Of a stretch of 64,000 nucleotides of DNA, positions 1 to 11,753 are shown piece by piece. This DNA comes from Hymenoscyphus infarciens. Its lineage: Eukaryota; Ascomycota; Leotiomycetes; Helotiales; Helotiaceae. A program made the translations under genes and the position numbers. The stretch's first letter is position 1. Each line of letters starts with the position of its first letter. A model generated the notes under the pieces. That model did no database searches. It saw only the letters and a program-made list of their open reading frames with translations, and was not told the origin of the DNA. The stretch lies in assembly GCA_001414345.1 (NCBI GenBank), contig LLCB01000084.1, forward strand, positions 1-64,000, given 5' to 3'.

Positions 1-42
<42 letters not shown>

Positions 43-749
43 AAATATTTAGTATATTAGATAAGAATTTTTGATAATTGTTATATAATATATATTATAA
101 GAATATAAAGTAGGATTATATCGTTGTCTAAGTTTAGTAGTATATATATATATCTACTTTTTTAGTTATAGGTTTAAGTGCTTTTATAAGAGATTTTATA
201 AGAGTTTAAAGTATAGAGTATAAGATCTAAGATATAAGATAAGATAAGATATAGTATCTAAGATAAAAGATAAGTCTATCTAAGAAATTAAGAAATAATT
301 AGACTTCTTATTTATTATTTATTATTTATATTCGTAGATAATTAGATATTCGTTATTCGTTATTCGTAGTAATTATACTCGTAGCTAATTAGTTTCTTCG
401 TAAACACTTATAAATATCTATAAAGAAGTTAGATAAGAGAAAAAGAAACTAAGCTATTCTCTAAAGCTTTTAATAAATTTTCTTATTTCTAAGTATTCTC
501 GAAGTTAATTAGTTAAAGTATAGTATATAGAAGTCTTATATAACTCTTTTATTAGAGATATAATACGTTTATATAGTATTATAAGATTATCTTAGTATAT
601 AGAGAAGATTCGTTAGATTAAGAGTTCTACTTATTATTTATATAATTTATTAGAGAAATCTAAGATTTATATATATATCTACTAGGTTAAAAGATACTTC
701 TATAGTTCTACTTATAGTATAAAGTTTTCTTAATTATTATTTAGCTTAT

Positions 750-783
<34 letters not shown>

Positions 784-1490
784 GAAGAGCTATACTAGTA
801 CTAAGAGAACTAGTATTAGTAAAGCTTTAAGAATATATATAACTAAAAGTTAAAGATAGAGAGATTGAAATATTCTATTTTTTAATTTTAGTAGTATATA
901 TCTTAATATTTATATTTAAAAAGAGTATAAGTAAAAGTATAAACTATAATATATATTAGCTAAACGTTAGTATATATTATATATTCTCTTTTTAATTTTA
1001 ATAGTATATATAGTAAGAAAAAAGAACTAATATATATAAGCTAAATAAGCTTTTAGGACTTTTATTTATTATTTATCTTCGTAGAAAAAGAGCTATTTAA
1101 AAAGATATTTATAGAGTTTATATTTTTATAGCTTTGCGAATATTTATAAATATTTATTAGAGGAATATTTCTTAGATATATCTAGTAAAACTAAGTAGTA
1201 ATAAAATAATAGCGAGATAATATAAACTAATTATTAGAAAAACCTCTACTTTATTTATTATTTTAAAAGTTTTTTTTCTCGAGAGGTCGATAGTATTAAC
1301 TCCGCGGTCTTAGTATAGAAGTAGTAGATTATATAAGAACTAGGTTTTTAAAAGCTTATAGTTTTTTTATAAAGTTGTTTATTATAGAATATATTATAGG
1401 TTTATTTCAACTAGCTACTAGTTACTTATAACTCTCGCTCGTTTTTCTCTCTATAGAGACTATAAAGTCTTTAGAATACAAGTCTAGCTT
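1..1490. repeat. AT-rich, RIP-decayed repeat block, no genes
   Basis: The stretch opens with 35 T residues and is almost entirely A/T with many TA steps and stop codons in every frame. Short motifs such as ATATAT runs and TTATTCG repeats recur. I see no open coding region and no recognisable domain. The composition fits a RIP-mutated transposon graveyard; which element it came from cannot be told by eye. Confidence 0.8.
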
Positions 1491-1800
1491 ATATACTATA
1501 GTGTTATGTTTCAGACCTAGCTTTCGTTGGTTTTAAGTAAGATCTAGTCGCAAGGTTGTGAGAGAATGTGTTCTACTCTATTGTCTTCCCCGCGTTGTAG
1601 ATGTACCTTGTGTCAGAGATGTGGTAACGTGATAAACTCATCTTACAGTTCCCTAGATCTCATGTGCCTCCACTGGTGCTAGTGCGACGATACACGTGGT
1701 GTGTAACGAGATCTTGATATTGTAACGTTGTGCGAACGTCTTATTGCCTCGGGCCGTTTTCGCAGGTAAGTATTGATCTTATTACCATAGGCATGCCGAT
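1490..1800. other. Island of near-normal composition inside the RIP block
   Basis: About 300 bases have balanced base composition, many intact CG and CA/TG steps, and contrast sharply with the flanks on the left and the satellite on the right. No long open frame or recognised protein is visible. It may be a single-copy piece of host DNA or a transposon part that escaped RIP. Confidence 0.6.
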
Positions 1801-1815
1801 TTAACCGAGCCCGAG

Positions 1816-1860
1816 CCTTAGGAGAGCCAGGTTATAACGTTATGACCAGCCCTCCTAAGG
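1816..1860. repeat. 45-bp near-perfect palindrome at the end of the inverted-repeat element
   Basis: The sequence runs CCTTAGGAG...AACGTT...CTCCTAAGG and is almost identical to its own reverse complement, so it can form a long hairpin. A decayed partner with the same centre (TTATAACGTTATAACC) sits at about 5545-5590 near the other end. Confidence 0.75.
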
Positions 1861-2164
1861 GCTATATGACTCGTCTAACGTCGGTATAACCACGTCGCCT
1901 TTTAAGCTTTGTTAGCGAGTAGGGGGTCACGTGTATATTCGGCCTTTAACGGCATTTATAGAAACGTGACTAAAAGGACTAAAAAGTATTATATATTATT
2001 TAATTAAATATATATTTCTATATATACGTTTAGTAGATAATAGAGTAGAAGGCTTAAAAGAGATAAGTTCTAGAGATATTTAATATATAATAGAATAAAA
2101 GAATTATATTTTAAATAATTATTAAACTAGAAGTATATAAGTAATTAATTAAGTATTTAAAAAC

Positions 2165-3080
2165 ATTAGTTTAAAGAAGACTTTTAGTCTATTCTATACT
2201 AAAAGTAGATGGTTTTTAGTCTATTATAGACTAAAAGTAGATAGTCTTTTATCTATAATAGACTAAAAGCATATAATTAAATAATTAAAAAGATTATATT
2301 AAAGAGGACTTTTAGTCTATTATATACTAAAAGTATATAAATATTAAATAATTAAGTAAAAGAATTATATTAAAGAGGACTTTTAGTCTATTATATACTA
2401 AAAGTAGATGGTTTTTAGTCTATAATAGACTAAAAGTATATAAGTAAATAAATAATTATTTAAAAAGATTATATTAAAGAGGACTTTTAGTCTATTATAG
2501 ACTAAAAGTAGGTGGTTTTTAGTCTATAATAGACTAAAAGTAGGTGGTTTTTAGTCTATAATATACTAAAAGTATATAAATAAATAATTAGTTAATTAAA
2601 AAGGTTATATAAAAGAGGACTTTTAGTCTATTATAGACTAAAAGTATATAAATAAATAATTAGTTAATTAGAAAGATTATATTAAAGTAGATTTTTAGTC
2701 TATTATATACTAAAAGTAGGTGGTTTTTAGTCTATAATAGACTAAAAGTATATAAATAAATAATTACTTTATTAGAAAGGTTATATAAAAGAGAACTTTT
2801 AGTCTATTATATACTAAAAGCAGGTGGTTTTTAGCCTATAATAGACTAAATGTATATAAATAAATAATTAGTTAATTAAAAAGATTATATTAAAGTGGAC
2901 TTTTAGTCTATTATATACTAAAAGAAGAGTACTTTTAGTCTATTATATACTAAAAGAAGAGTACTTTTCGTCTATTATATACTAAAGGTAGGTAGTTTCT
3001 AGTCTATTATAGACTAAAAGTATATAAATTAATAATTAGTTAATTAGAAAGGTTATATTAAAGAGGACTTTTAGTCTATC
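2165..3080. repeat. Palindromic tandem satellite, block 1
   Basis: The core motif TTTAGTCTATTATAGACTAA, itself a palindrome, recurs many times here with spacers such as GTAGGTGGTTTTTAG and a longer linker (TATATAAATAAATAATTAGT then TAGAAAGG). Higher-order units are roughly 100-130 bases. Copies differ by single substitutions and by one or two core repeats per unit. Confidence 0.9.
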
Positions 3081-3084
3081 TCTT

Positions 3085-3780
3085 TAGTTATCTTTATATC
3101 TCACGTATAGACGCGTTTAGTAGTCCGGTTTGAAACTACTCTTATTTAGAGTAGTTTTAGACTAAAATCTAGATAGCTTCGAACTACGATACTACTAAAC
3201 TAGTTTAGAAGTGTTAAGATATTAAAATCTGAATTAAAGCTATTTATACTTACTCTATATATAGTAGAGATACGCCTCTTTCTATCTCTTTATTTAATCT
3301 CTCTCGCTCTCTTAATAACTTCTATTTTATAGAATTCTTTCTAGTTAAGAAACATATCTACGGAGCGTACTTAAGAGGCCTTCTTTTTAAGAACTTTTTT
3401 AGTAGCTTTTAAAGCTCTTTTAGTAGACTTTTTCGTACTAGGAGTAGTATTAGCCTTACGAGAGAAGGTATATTAATTAAAAAGAAGTAATAAAAGAGTA
3501 TAAAAGTAGCGGTAGAAGTAGTAGAAGTAGTAGAAGTAGTAGAAGTAGATAAGCTCGTATTATAGGCTAACTTACGCTGAAATGATTTTTTTTTTTAGTA
3601 GAGCTTTTTAAACATAAGAATATAGGTAAATCATTATTGAATTTCTATATTATTATATACTTTAGTAGAGTTTAGGGAATAAGATAATAATTTAAATATT
3701 TAGTCGTATTAGAGCTGGAAATATAAGATTAGAACCGCGTTCTACTAAATTACGTAAGATATAAGAATAACTAAAGAGAT
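3085..3780. repeat. Segment repeated in inverted orientation at about 5.68-6.31 kb
   Basis: This non-satellite segment interrupts the palindromic satellite. Its right part (AGAACCGCGTTCTACTAAAT, TTTAGTCGTATTAGAGCT) is found reverse-complemented at about 5695-5770, and its left part (CTAGTTTAGAAGTGTTAAGA) matches, reversed, near 6175-6200. It includes a short AGAAGTAGT microsatellite at about 3515-3550. No frame is open in either copy. Confidence 0.7.
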
Positions 3781-5350
3781 AATATACTAAAAGTAGATAG
3801 TTTCTAGTCTATAATAGACTAAAAGTAGGTGGTTTTTAGTCTATTATAGACTAAAAGTATATAAATAACTAATTAATTTATTAGAAAGGTTATATAAAAG
3901 AGGACTTTTAGTCTATTATATACTAAAAGTAGGTGGTTTTTAGTCTATAATAGACTAAAAGTATATAAATAAATAATTAGTTAATTAGAAAGATTATATT
4001 AAAGTAGACTTTTAGTCTATAATAGACTAAAAGTAGGTGGTTTTTAGTTTATAATAGACTAAAAGTATATAAATAAATAATTAGTTAATTAGAAAGATTA
4101 TTTTAAAGAGGACTTTTAGTCTATTATATACTAAAGGTAGATAGTTTCTAGTATATAATAGACTAAAAGTAGGTGGTTTTTAGTCTATAATAGACTAAAA
4201 GTATATAAATAACTAATTAATTTATTAGAAAGGTTATATAAAAGAGGAGTTTTAGTCTATTATATACTAAAGATAGGTGGTTTTTAGTCTCTAATAGACT
4301 AAAAGTATATAAATAACTAATTAATATATTAGAAAGGTTATATAAAAGAGGACTTTTAGTCTATTATATACTAAAATTAGATAGTTTCTAGTATATAATA
4401 GACTAAAAGTAGGTTGTTTTTAGTCTATAATAGACTAAAAGCATATAAATAACTAATTAATTTATTAGAAAGGTTATATAAAAGAGGAGTTTTAGTCTAT
4501 TATATACTAAAGATAGGTGGTTTTTAGTCTATAATAGACTAAAAGCATATAAATAAATAACTAGTTAATTAGAAAGATTATATAAAAGAGGACTTTTAGT
4601 CTATTATATACTAAAATTAGATAGTTTCTAGTATATAATAGACTAAAAGTAGGTTGTTTTTAGTCTATAATAGACTAAAAGTAGGTGGTTTTAGTCTATA
4701 ATAGACTAAAAGCATATAAATAACTAATTAATTTATTAGAAAGGTTATATAAAAGAGGAGTTTTAGTCTATTATATACTAAAGGTAGGTGGTTTTTAGTC
4801 TATAATAGAATAAAAGCATATAAATAAATAATTAGTTAATTAGAAAGATTATATAAAAGAGAACTTTTAGTCTATTATATACTAAAAGTAGATGGTTTCT
4901 AGTCTATAATAGACTAAAAGTAAGTGGTTTTTAGTCTATTATATACTAAAAGTAGGTGGTTTTTAGTCTATAATAGACTAAAAGTATATAAATAACTAAT
5001 TAATTTATTAGAAAGGTTATATAAAAGAGGAGTCTTAGTCTATTATATACTAAAGGCAGGTGGTTTTTAGTCTATAATAGAATAAAAGTATATAAATAAA
5101 TAATTAGTTAATTAAAAAGATTATATTAAAGAGGACTTTTAGTCTATTATATACTAAAAGTAGATGGTTTCTAGTCTATTATAGACTAAAAGTATATAAA
5201 TTAATAATTAGTTAATTAAAAAGATTATATTAAAGACAATTTTAAGTCTATAAAAGACTAAAAATATATAAATAAATAATAAATTTATTAAAAACATTAT
5301 ACTAAAGAAGACCTTTAGTCTATTAAATACTAAAAGTAGATGGTTTTTAG
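3780..5350. repeat. Palindromic tandem satellite, block 2
   Basis: This continues the satellite seen at 2.2-3.1 kb, with the same core TTTAGTCTATTATAGACTAA and the AAATAACTAATTAATTTATT or AAATAAATAATTAGTTAATT linkers alternating between higher-order units. The last units, at about 5.2-5.35 kb, are the most divergent. Confidence 0.9.
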
Positions 5351-5604
5351 TTTATTATATACTAAAAGTATATATAATAGGTTTTTAGTTTATTAAATAC
5401 TAAAAGTACGTATTATAGGTTTTTAGTCTTTTTAGTTACGTTTCTTTTAATACTGTCAAAGGCTGATTTTATACGTAATACCTACGCGCTAATAAAGCTT
5501 AAAAGGCGACGTAGTTATACCGACGTTAGACGAGTTATATAGCTCTTAGAAGAGCTGGTTATAACGTTATAACCTAGCTCTCTTAAGACTCGAGCGCGCT
5601 TCTT

Positions 5605-6944
5605 TTTATATATCTATAGTATATCTTATCGTTTAGCTCTATACTTATATAAGACACGTGTCTTATTCGTTCAGTTATTCCTACACCTTACGTGATTTAG
5701 TAGAACGCGGTTCTAACCTTATATTTCTAGCTCTAATACGACTAAATAATTAAATAATTATCTTATTCTTTAAACTCTACTTAAGTATATAATAGTATAA
5801 AATTTTAATAATAATTTATATATAATCTTATATTTAAAAAGCTTTACTAAGAAATAATTATTTTCTTATAACTTAGCTTAGATATAATATTATAATATAA
5901 GTATATAAGATAAGTTTTATTTATCTACTTCTACTACTTCTACTATTACTTTTATACTCTTTTATTTCTCTTTTTACTTAATATATCTTCTCTAGAATAA
6001 CGTAAGACTAATACTACTTCTTATACTAAAAAGTTCTCTTACGCTTTATAGACGTGTTTCTTAATAACTAATACGATCTCGACTTTATTAACTACGAGAT
6101 TAGAAGAAGAGATAGAAAGAAAGATACTAAGACTATTTAAGAAGTATAAATAGCTTTAATTTAGAATTTAATATCTTAGTACTCTTAAACTAGTTTACTA
6201 GTATCGTAGTCTTAAGTTAATTATATTTTAGTATTATTTTAATCTAAATAGAAGTAGTTTTAAACTAGACTTCTACTTAGGTTCGTATATAAGTTATATA
6301 GCGAACTAAAGAGATAATACTTATTATATATATATAAAAGAGTAATTAAATTAGTAATTAGCTTTTAGTATTAAGAGTAATCTTACTAATATTTAAGACT
6401 TTATAATTTTAGAACTAAGTAAATAACGAATAAGCTTCTAGTATTAGTAGTATTATATACTACTATTAGTTTATTATTTTAGAGCCTATTTAGCTCGTAT
6501 AAATTATTTAAATAGATATATAAATATTTGATAATATATCTTAAATAGTAACCTTATATAAGTTAGTATATATCTCTCTTTATTTCTAAATATATATAAA
6601 GATTATTTAGCTTAGAGTATATATATTAGTATATATTCTAGTAGTAAGTTATACTAAGTACTAGTATTAGATATAAATAAAAGCTATATATAAACTTTTA
6701 AAGATTTATATCTCTAGAGGTCTAAATCTTTTTTTAGTAGTATATATTCTATTTATATATATACTAAGATATACGAGGTTAAACGAGGGTTTTATATTAC
6801 TTTTAAATATATATACTAAACACTAGTATATATATAGAATTAGTATATATATATATATATATATTACCTTCTAATTCTTAGTAGTATATATCTTAGATAT
6901 ATACGAGCTAAATAGGCTCTTAGTTATAGTCTTCTTTATAATAT
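5605..6944. repeat. RIP-decayed sequence with the inverted copy of the 3.1-3.8 kb segment
   Basis: The first 700 bases hold the reverse-complement partner of 3085-3780 (see the CGCGGTTCTAACC and CGACTAAATAATT motifs near 5710-5755). The remainder is AT-rich with TATATA runs at about 6850-6870 and GTAGTAT motifs. No gene is visible. Confidence 0.7.
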
Positions 6945-7549
6945 ATATCTATAATAGCACGAAATACATATAACTATAGAAGAGGTATATAGGAGTACGT
7001 TTGGCAGAATAACGTATATAAATACTAGGCTCTAATATAGAAGAAAAGGAAAAACTATCCCTCTTCTACTATAGGAGTAGGCTGCTATATATAAGAGGTT
7101 TAGACTAAAAGGTCTAAAACCGACTAACGTTATACGTCGGCTAATACAAAAGCTTAAACCTACGTAACCTTCCTAAAACAGATAATATAAGATAATAACT
7201 ACTAAAACCTTATATATAACAGATACTCCTAGCTATTTAGGATAATAGTATACTATTATATCCCTCTCTCTTAAAAAAGACTTATTCTAAGTCTTCTCTC
7301 TCTTATTATTTAAAGTCGAATTAGAATACTATAGTATTATTATTAAAGCTGAATCGGGATAGTATAAGTTGTTATATTAATTATATTTTATTAATTTTAT
7401 TATAACCGAGAAGGTTAGAGTCTAAATCATAGCTAACCTAGTTTAAAGATTAATTATATTTTATTATAAGTAAGATAAGATATTAATCTTAGATTTAAAT
7501 TATAACTAAACTAATTCGTAGATGCTTATAAAAGAGAGACTATGTTTCT

Positions 7550-8640
7550 AATTCTTTAATATTAAAGTAAGTATTCGTATTCGCTAAAAGAGTGTAGTCT
7601 AATCTATCTAGTAAGTTAGAGAAAGTTTAAAGTAAAATTAGAAAAAGTTTAAAGTAGAGTTAGAAGTGAATATTAAGAGGTAACGTTATAGGTAATAGTA
7701 ATAACTTATTTAAGAGTTCACTTCAAGAGTATACTAATTCATATCTAATTTGAATTTGAATAAAAAAAGAACTTCTAGCCTAGCTAGAAGTAAAAGAAAG
7801 TAGGAAAGAAAAAGTTTAAGAGGCGAATTTAGAGTAGAGTTAGAGGTTGTTTAGTTAAGAGATAGTAATAACTTAGTTAAGAGCTTACTTCGAGAGCGTA
7901 CTAATTTATATCTAATTCGAATTTAAGAGAGAAAAAAAGAGTATAGGTCTAAAAAAGTTTAAAGTAAAGTTAGAACTAAAAAATCGATAATATTATAGAT
8001 AATAGTAATAACTTAGCTAAGAGGTTACTATCCTTTCAAGAGCGTACTAATTTAATTTATATCTGATTCAAAAGTTTAAATAAAAAAAAGACTTCTAGCT
8101 TAGCTAGAAGTAAAAGAAAGTAAGAAAGAATATAAAGACTATAAGACTCTAATTAGAGTTAATAGAGTTTCAGCTAGTTAAAAGCGAAGTTATTACTAAA
8201 GTTATTATATTATTTAAAGTTTAAGATAAGTTTTAGCTAGTTAAAATAAAAGAGTTATTACTAAATATTATTAAAGTCTAAAATTTATTATCTGATTATC
8301 TAGAGATAATAAAAGAAGTGGTTTTAGCTAGTTAAAAGAGTTATTACTAAATTTAAAAATATTATTCAATGTTTAAGATAATAAAAGAAGTAGTTTTAGC
8401 TAGTTAAAAGCGAAGTTGTTTCTAAAGTTGTCTTACTATTTAAAGTCTAGGATAATAAAAAGAGTAGTTTTAGCTAGTTAAAAGAGTTATTACTAAAGTT
8501 ATCAAAGTTGAAATTGTTATCTAACGTTTAAGATAATAATAGATAGGGTTTTAGCTAGTTAAAAGAGTTTATTACTAATTATTAAAGAGTTTTACTATCT
8601 AAAGTTTAAGATAATAAGAGAAGAGGTAGTTTCAAGTACG
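7550..8640. repeat. Interspersed short tandem repeats inside the LTR element
   Basis: Phrases such as TTTTAGCTAGTTAAAAGAG, TTATTACTAAAG and GTAAAAGAAAGTA recur about every 90-300 bases. They look like diverged tandem copies and not coding sequence. Confidence 0.65.
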
Positions 8641-9284
8641 ACATATATTAGTACTATTATAAGAACTATGTTACTTAGGTCTATATGCCGCCTTATTCTC
8701 TTTAAGGTACTTAAGAACTTATTTATCTTCTGATTTTAAAGAAAGAGTTACTATTAGATTATAGAGAGTTTAGAGCTAAACTAGACAAGGATAGAAGAGT
8801 ATTCTTTTAAACTAGAGTACTAATATTAATAGACGTAGTCGTTTTATTAGTAGTTAACTTAGTGTTTTAGTATCTCTCCTTATCTATAGCTAAAAGATTA
8901 TTTACTATTTTAGCAAAGTTATAATTCTAGCGTCTCTTAAGAGTAGTAGACGCGTTTTAGAGCTAAGGTGTAATCTTATCTTTATTCTATATATAGAAGA
9001 ACCTGTCTAATTCTCTCTAAATATAGCTATACTTGAAAAGTAAACGTTTCTTTAGTATAATCTTCTTCTTAATTCCACTTCTATCTCTTTTAACCTTTAT
9101 ACTAGTAGCTAGGACTCTTTTCGTAACTAAGTAATTATAGTCTTTTAGTTCAAGGGAAGTTTAGAGTAGAGTTAGATAATATTCAGTTAGGATTATTAAA
9201 GATAGCGATAACTTGCTAAGAGCTCGCTTCTAAGTTTTATCCTAATATAAAGCGTATTTCAACTAATTCGTATCTAATTCGAGG

Positions 9285-9775
9285 GAAGTGGTGGGAAGGC
9301 ATCAGAGGCAGGGGCCCGTAAGCGAAAGAGGTCTAAACGTGGGCTTTGAAAAGCAAAGGAGGGTTCGAACGAAGGTTCGAAAGAGGGTCGGATCGGTGAG
9401 TGTTCAGAGGTGGTATGTTTTTGACTTCGAAGTTCGCTTGTAATTATGTCTATCTCGTCTAACCGATCGTTTTGTCCTTTATGCCGCTATCTCGTCTGTA
9501 TATTGTCCGCATCTGGTCCGCATTTGAGAAGGTTGTCTCTTCGGAGGGTATTCGAAGGGGCTTCGGTGCCGTGTCGGGTGAGTCGGAAAGGCATCAGGGG
9601 CAGCTGTGTCCCTTAAGCGAAAGAGGTCTGAATTGGGGCTTAAAAGCAAAGGAGGGTCGAATAGGGTTAGATCAGGGAGGGTTCGGAGGTAAGATTTTTA
9701 ACTTCGAAGTTCGCTTATAATTTTATCCTCTATCTCTCTAATCAATCGTTTTATCCTTTATATACCTCTATCTTA
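9285..9775. repeat. Duplicated GC-richer block that escaped most RIP
   Basis: Two related stretches, about 9293-9505 and about 9575-9770, share GGCATCAG, AAGCGAAAGAGGTCT, AGCAAAGGAGGG, TTCGAAGTTCGCTT and ATCGTTTT..CCTTTAT in the same order. The second copy is more AT-shifted towards its right end. The short open frame from 9472 crosses the junction and shows no protein-like features. Confidence 0.7.
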
Positions 9776-10598
9776 TTTGATTATTATCTATATTTAAAAA
9801 GTCTCTTTAGAGAGCTAAGCTCTTATTATTTTATAACTTTTTATTCTTAGGTATATAGATAAAGATTAGAAAGAGTTTAGAGAGTCTTTTAAAAAGAGAG
9901 GTAGCCCTAGAAGGTTATTTAACGCCTTATAGTAGAACTATTAACATAATATCGATTTTAGAGAGAAGAGAGTAAGGTTAGGTTTAGAAGCTTTTATAAT
10001 AACTATGTCGACTTATTTACTAATCCTAGAGTTATTAGGATTCTTAGAAACACTTAGTATATTCTAATCTCTTAACATGTCTATAACACGATTTTTACTA
10101 GCTATCTATATAGATACTAAACCCTAGTATTACTAGCTATCTAAGTAGTCTCTAATTACCTAGCTATATAAGAATACTATTATAATAGTCTAATTTAGAC
10201 CTAAAAAAGAAACAAAAGCGATAATAAGCTTAAAAGAGATATTATTAAGGCTATTACTAGTAAAGAAGAGTTATTATTTTTATATAATAGTACGAAATAT
10301 ATATAACTATAGTAGAGGCATATAAGAGTACGTATAGTAGAATAACGTATATAGATACTAGGTACTAATATAAAAGAAAAGGAAAAACTAGCCTTTTCTA
10401 ACTCTAGGAGTAGGCTACTATATATAAGAGGTTTAGACTAAAAGGTCCGAAACCGACTAACGTTATACGTCGGCTAATATAAAAGCTTAAACCTACGTAA
10501 TCTTTCTAAAATAGATAATATAAGATAATAACTACTAAAACCTTATATATAGTAGGTACTCCCAGCTATTCAGAATAATAGTATACTATTATAATATC

Positions 10599-11558
10599 TT
10601 ACTAATAAGAAAAATCTTTCTTTATTTTATATATAAAACTACGTAAGTATAGAATTAGCTTATAGTATTAGTAGTACTACTACTAGTAGTTTAGACTTTA
10701 TATAGAGTATAAATCTTTATTACTTTTACTTAAAAAACGAAGTAAGTAAATAAAGCGCTTCTAGTACTAATAGTACTACTACTAATATACTCGAGCTTTT
10801 TTAGATATAATAAAACTCTTTAGTTTATTTTATTTAGAATACTTATTAAAAAGAGATTAAGCTTCTAGTATTAGTAGTACTACTATTAGTATTTTAGACT
10901 TAATATATAATAAAAATCTTTATTTATTTTATATAAAAAACCAGTTAAATAAATATTTAGCTTTTAGTATTAGTAGTACTATTACTAGTTTTTTAAACTA
11001 AGTATATAATCTATTATATATAACAAATTAGCATCTTATTATATATATAAAGTCTAAATTAGTCTAGAGATACTAGTAGTATTATTATAAATACTCTAAT
11101 TTAATAAACTAAATATCTTATTTTCTATTACTTATAGACTTAGATAGCGATATTACTAGTAGTATATTAGAGAAATCTACGATATTTATTATATTATATT
11201 AAATAATCTAATTAATACTATATTTCTAAGAATAACTAATAGAATATTAATTATTAGTAGAAAATAGTTAATTTAAAAAAGAATTATTCTTCTAGTCTAA
11301 GAGCTAATAGAATACTTAGTCTCATTTTCTTTAAAAGTAAAGCTAAAGTTATATAATTATTTATAACTCTAAAGAGATTATTAGTTAGCTTTAGAGATTT
11401 ATATATTTAGAATTTATTAAGTAAAGTAAGTAAAGAGAGTAACTAATTATATAATTAAGTAAAAGTCTAATTAAATTATTTTTTTAAGATTCTCTACTAA
11501 CTCGTTATATAAGTTAGTTATAGCGATCTTAAAAGCGTACTAATTTTAAAACTAGTAT
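10599..11558. repeat. RIP-decayed repeat tract left of the Copia insertion
   Basis: AT-rich, no coding frame. Motifs TAGTATTAGTAGTACTACTA recur at about 10.66, 10.77, 10.87 and 10.96 kb as tandem-like units. The part from about 11,150 onward is the inverted partner of about 18,780-19,230 on the other side of the Copia element. Confidence 0.7.
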
Positions 11559-11563
11559 CTTAT

Positions 11564-11753
11564 TATTAGTATAACTAGATTATAAATAGAGTCTTTCTAT
11601 CTCTCTTTAAGAGATTAAAAGGTAACGTAAAAAGTAGTTATTCATTTATACGTGCTTATCTATAAGTATAAAGGTCTAAGTATAAATAGGCTTTATTCTA
11701 CTACTTAATTAGGTAACTAGAACCGATATATTTACCTTATAATTGTTCTAATA
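11564..11753 (-). repeat. Copia LTR, 3' copy (left)
   Basis: This is the 190-bp partner of the right LTR. It ends ATA where the right copy keeps ACA, and shows extra C-to-T changes throughout (for example CCGATATATTTACC against CCGACATATTCACT). Confidence 0.8.

Larger units (their letters stand above)
1800..5600. mobile_element. Element with about 190-bp terminal inverted repeats and a palindromic satellite core
   Basis: Positions about 1800-1985 reappear, reverse-complemented, at about 5415-5605: both share the stretch around CGTCTAACGTCGGTATAAC, the CGTCGCCTTTTAAGCTTT segment, and a terminal palindrome centred on AACGTT. The left arm is much less mutated than the right. Between the arms lie two blocks of tandem palindromic repeats and a 0.7-kb non-satellite segment. 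No transposase frame survives. It is most likely a DNA-transposon or foldback-type element; the class is uncertain and no target duplication was established. Confidence 0.6.
6950..10593 (-). mobile_element. LTR element with 311-bp LTRs, no recognisable polyprotein
   Basis: Positions 6950-7260 and 10283-10593 are direct repeats of equal length (311 bp), sharing for example CCGACTAACGTTATACGTCG. Each begins TATAATAG and ends CTATTATA, as expected for TG...CA termini after RIP. The pentamer ATATC flanks the element on both sides (6945-6949 and 10594-10598), a target-site duplication. On the minus strand a purine tract (AAGAGAGAGGGA) directly precedes the LTR at 7260, which sets the orientation. 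The 3-kb interior shows only short tandem repeats and a duplicated GC-richer block and no pol motifs, so it may be a non-autonomous (LARD-like) element. Confidence 0.8.

Noticed and set aside
1..60. Telomere or chromosome end at the poly-T start
   Set aside because: No TTAGGG-type repeats; a homopolymer at a window edge is not evidence of a telomere.
2165..5350. CRISPR array
   Set aside because: Repeats are palindromic and tandem with repetitive, not unique, spacers, in a eukaryotic repeat block.
9350..9390. tRNA-like B-box sequence GGTTCGAAC
   Set aside because: No matching A box, cloverleaf or terminator; it recurs within a repeat.
9472..9720. 82-codon plus-strand frame in the repeat block
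   Set aside because: It spans the duplicated GC-richer block of an LTR element, begins at TTG, and has no domain or start context.
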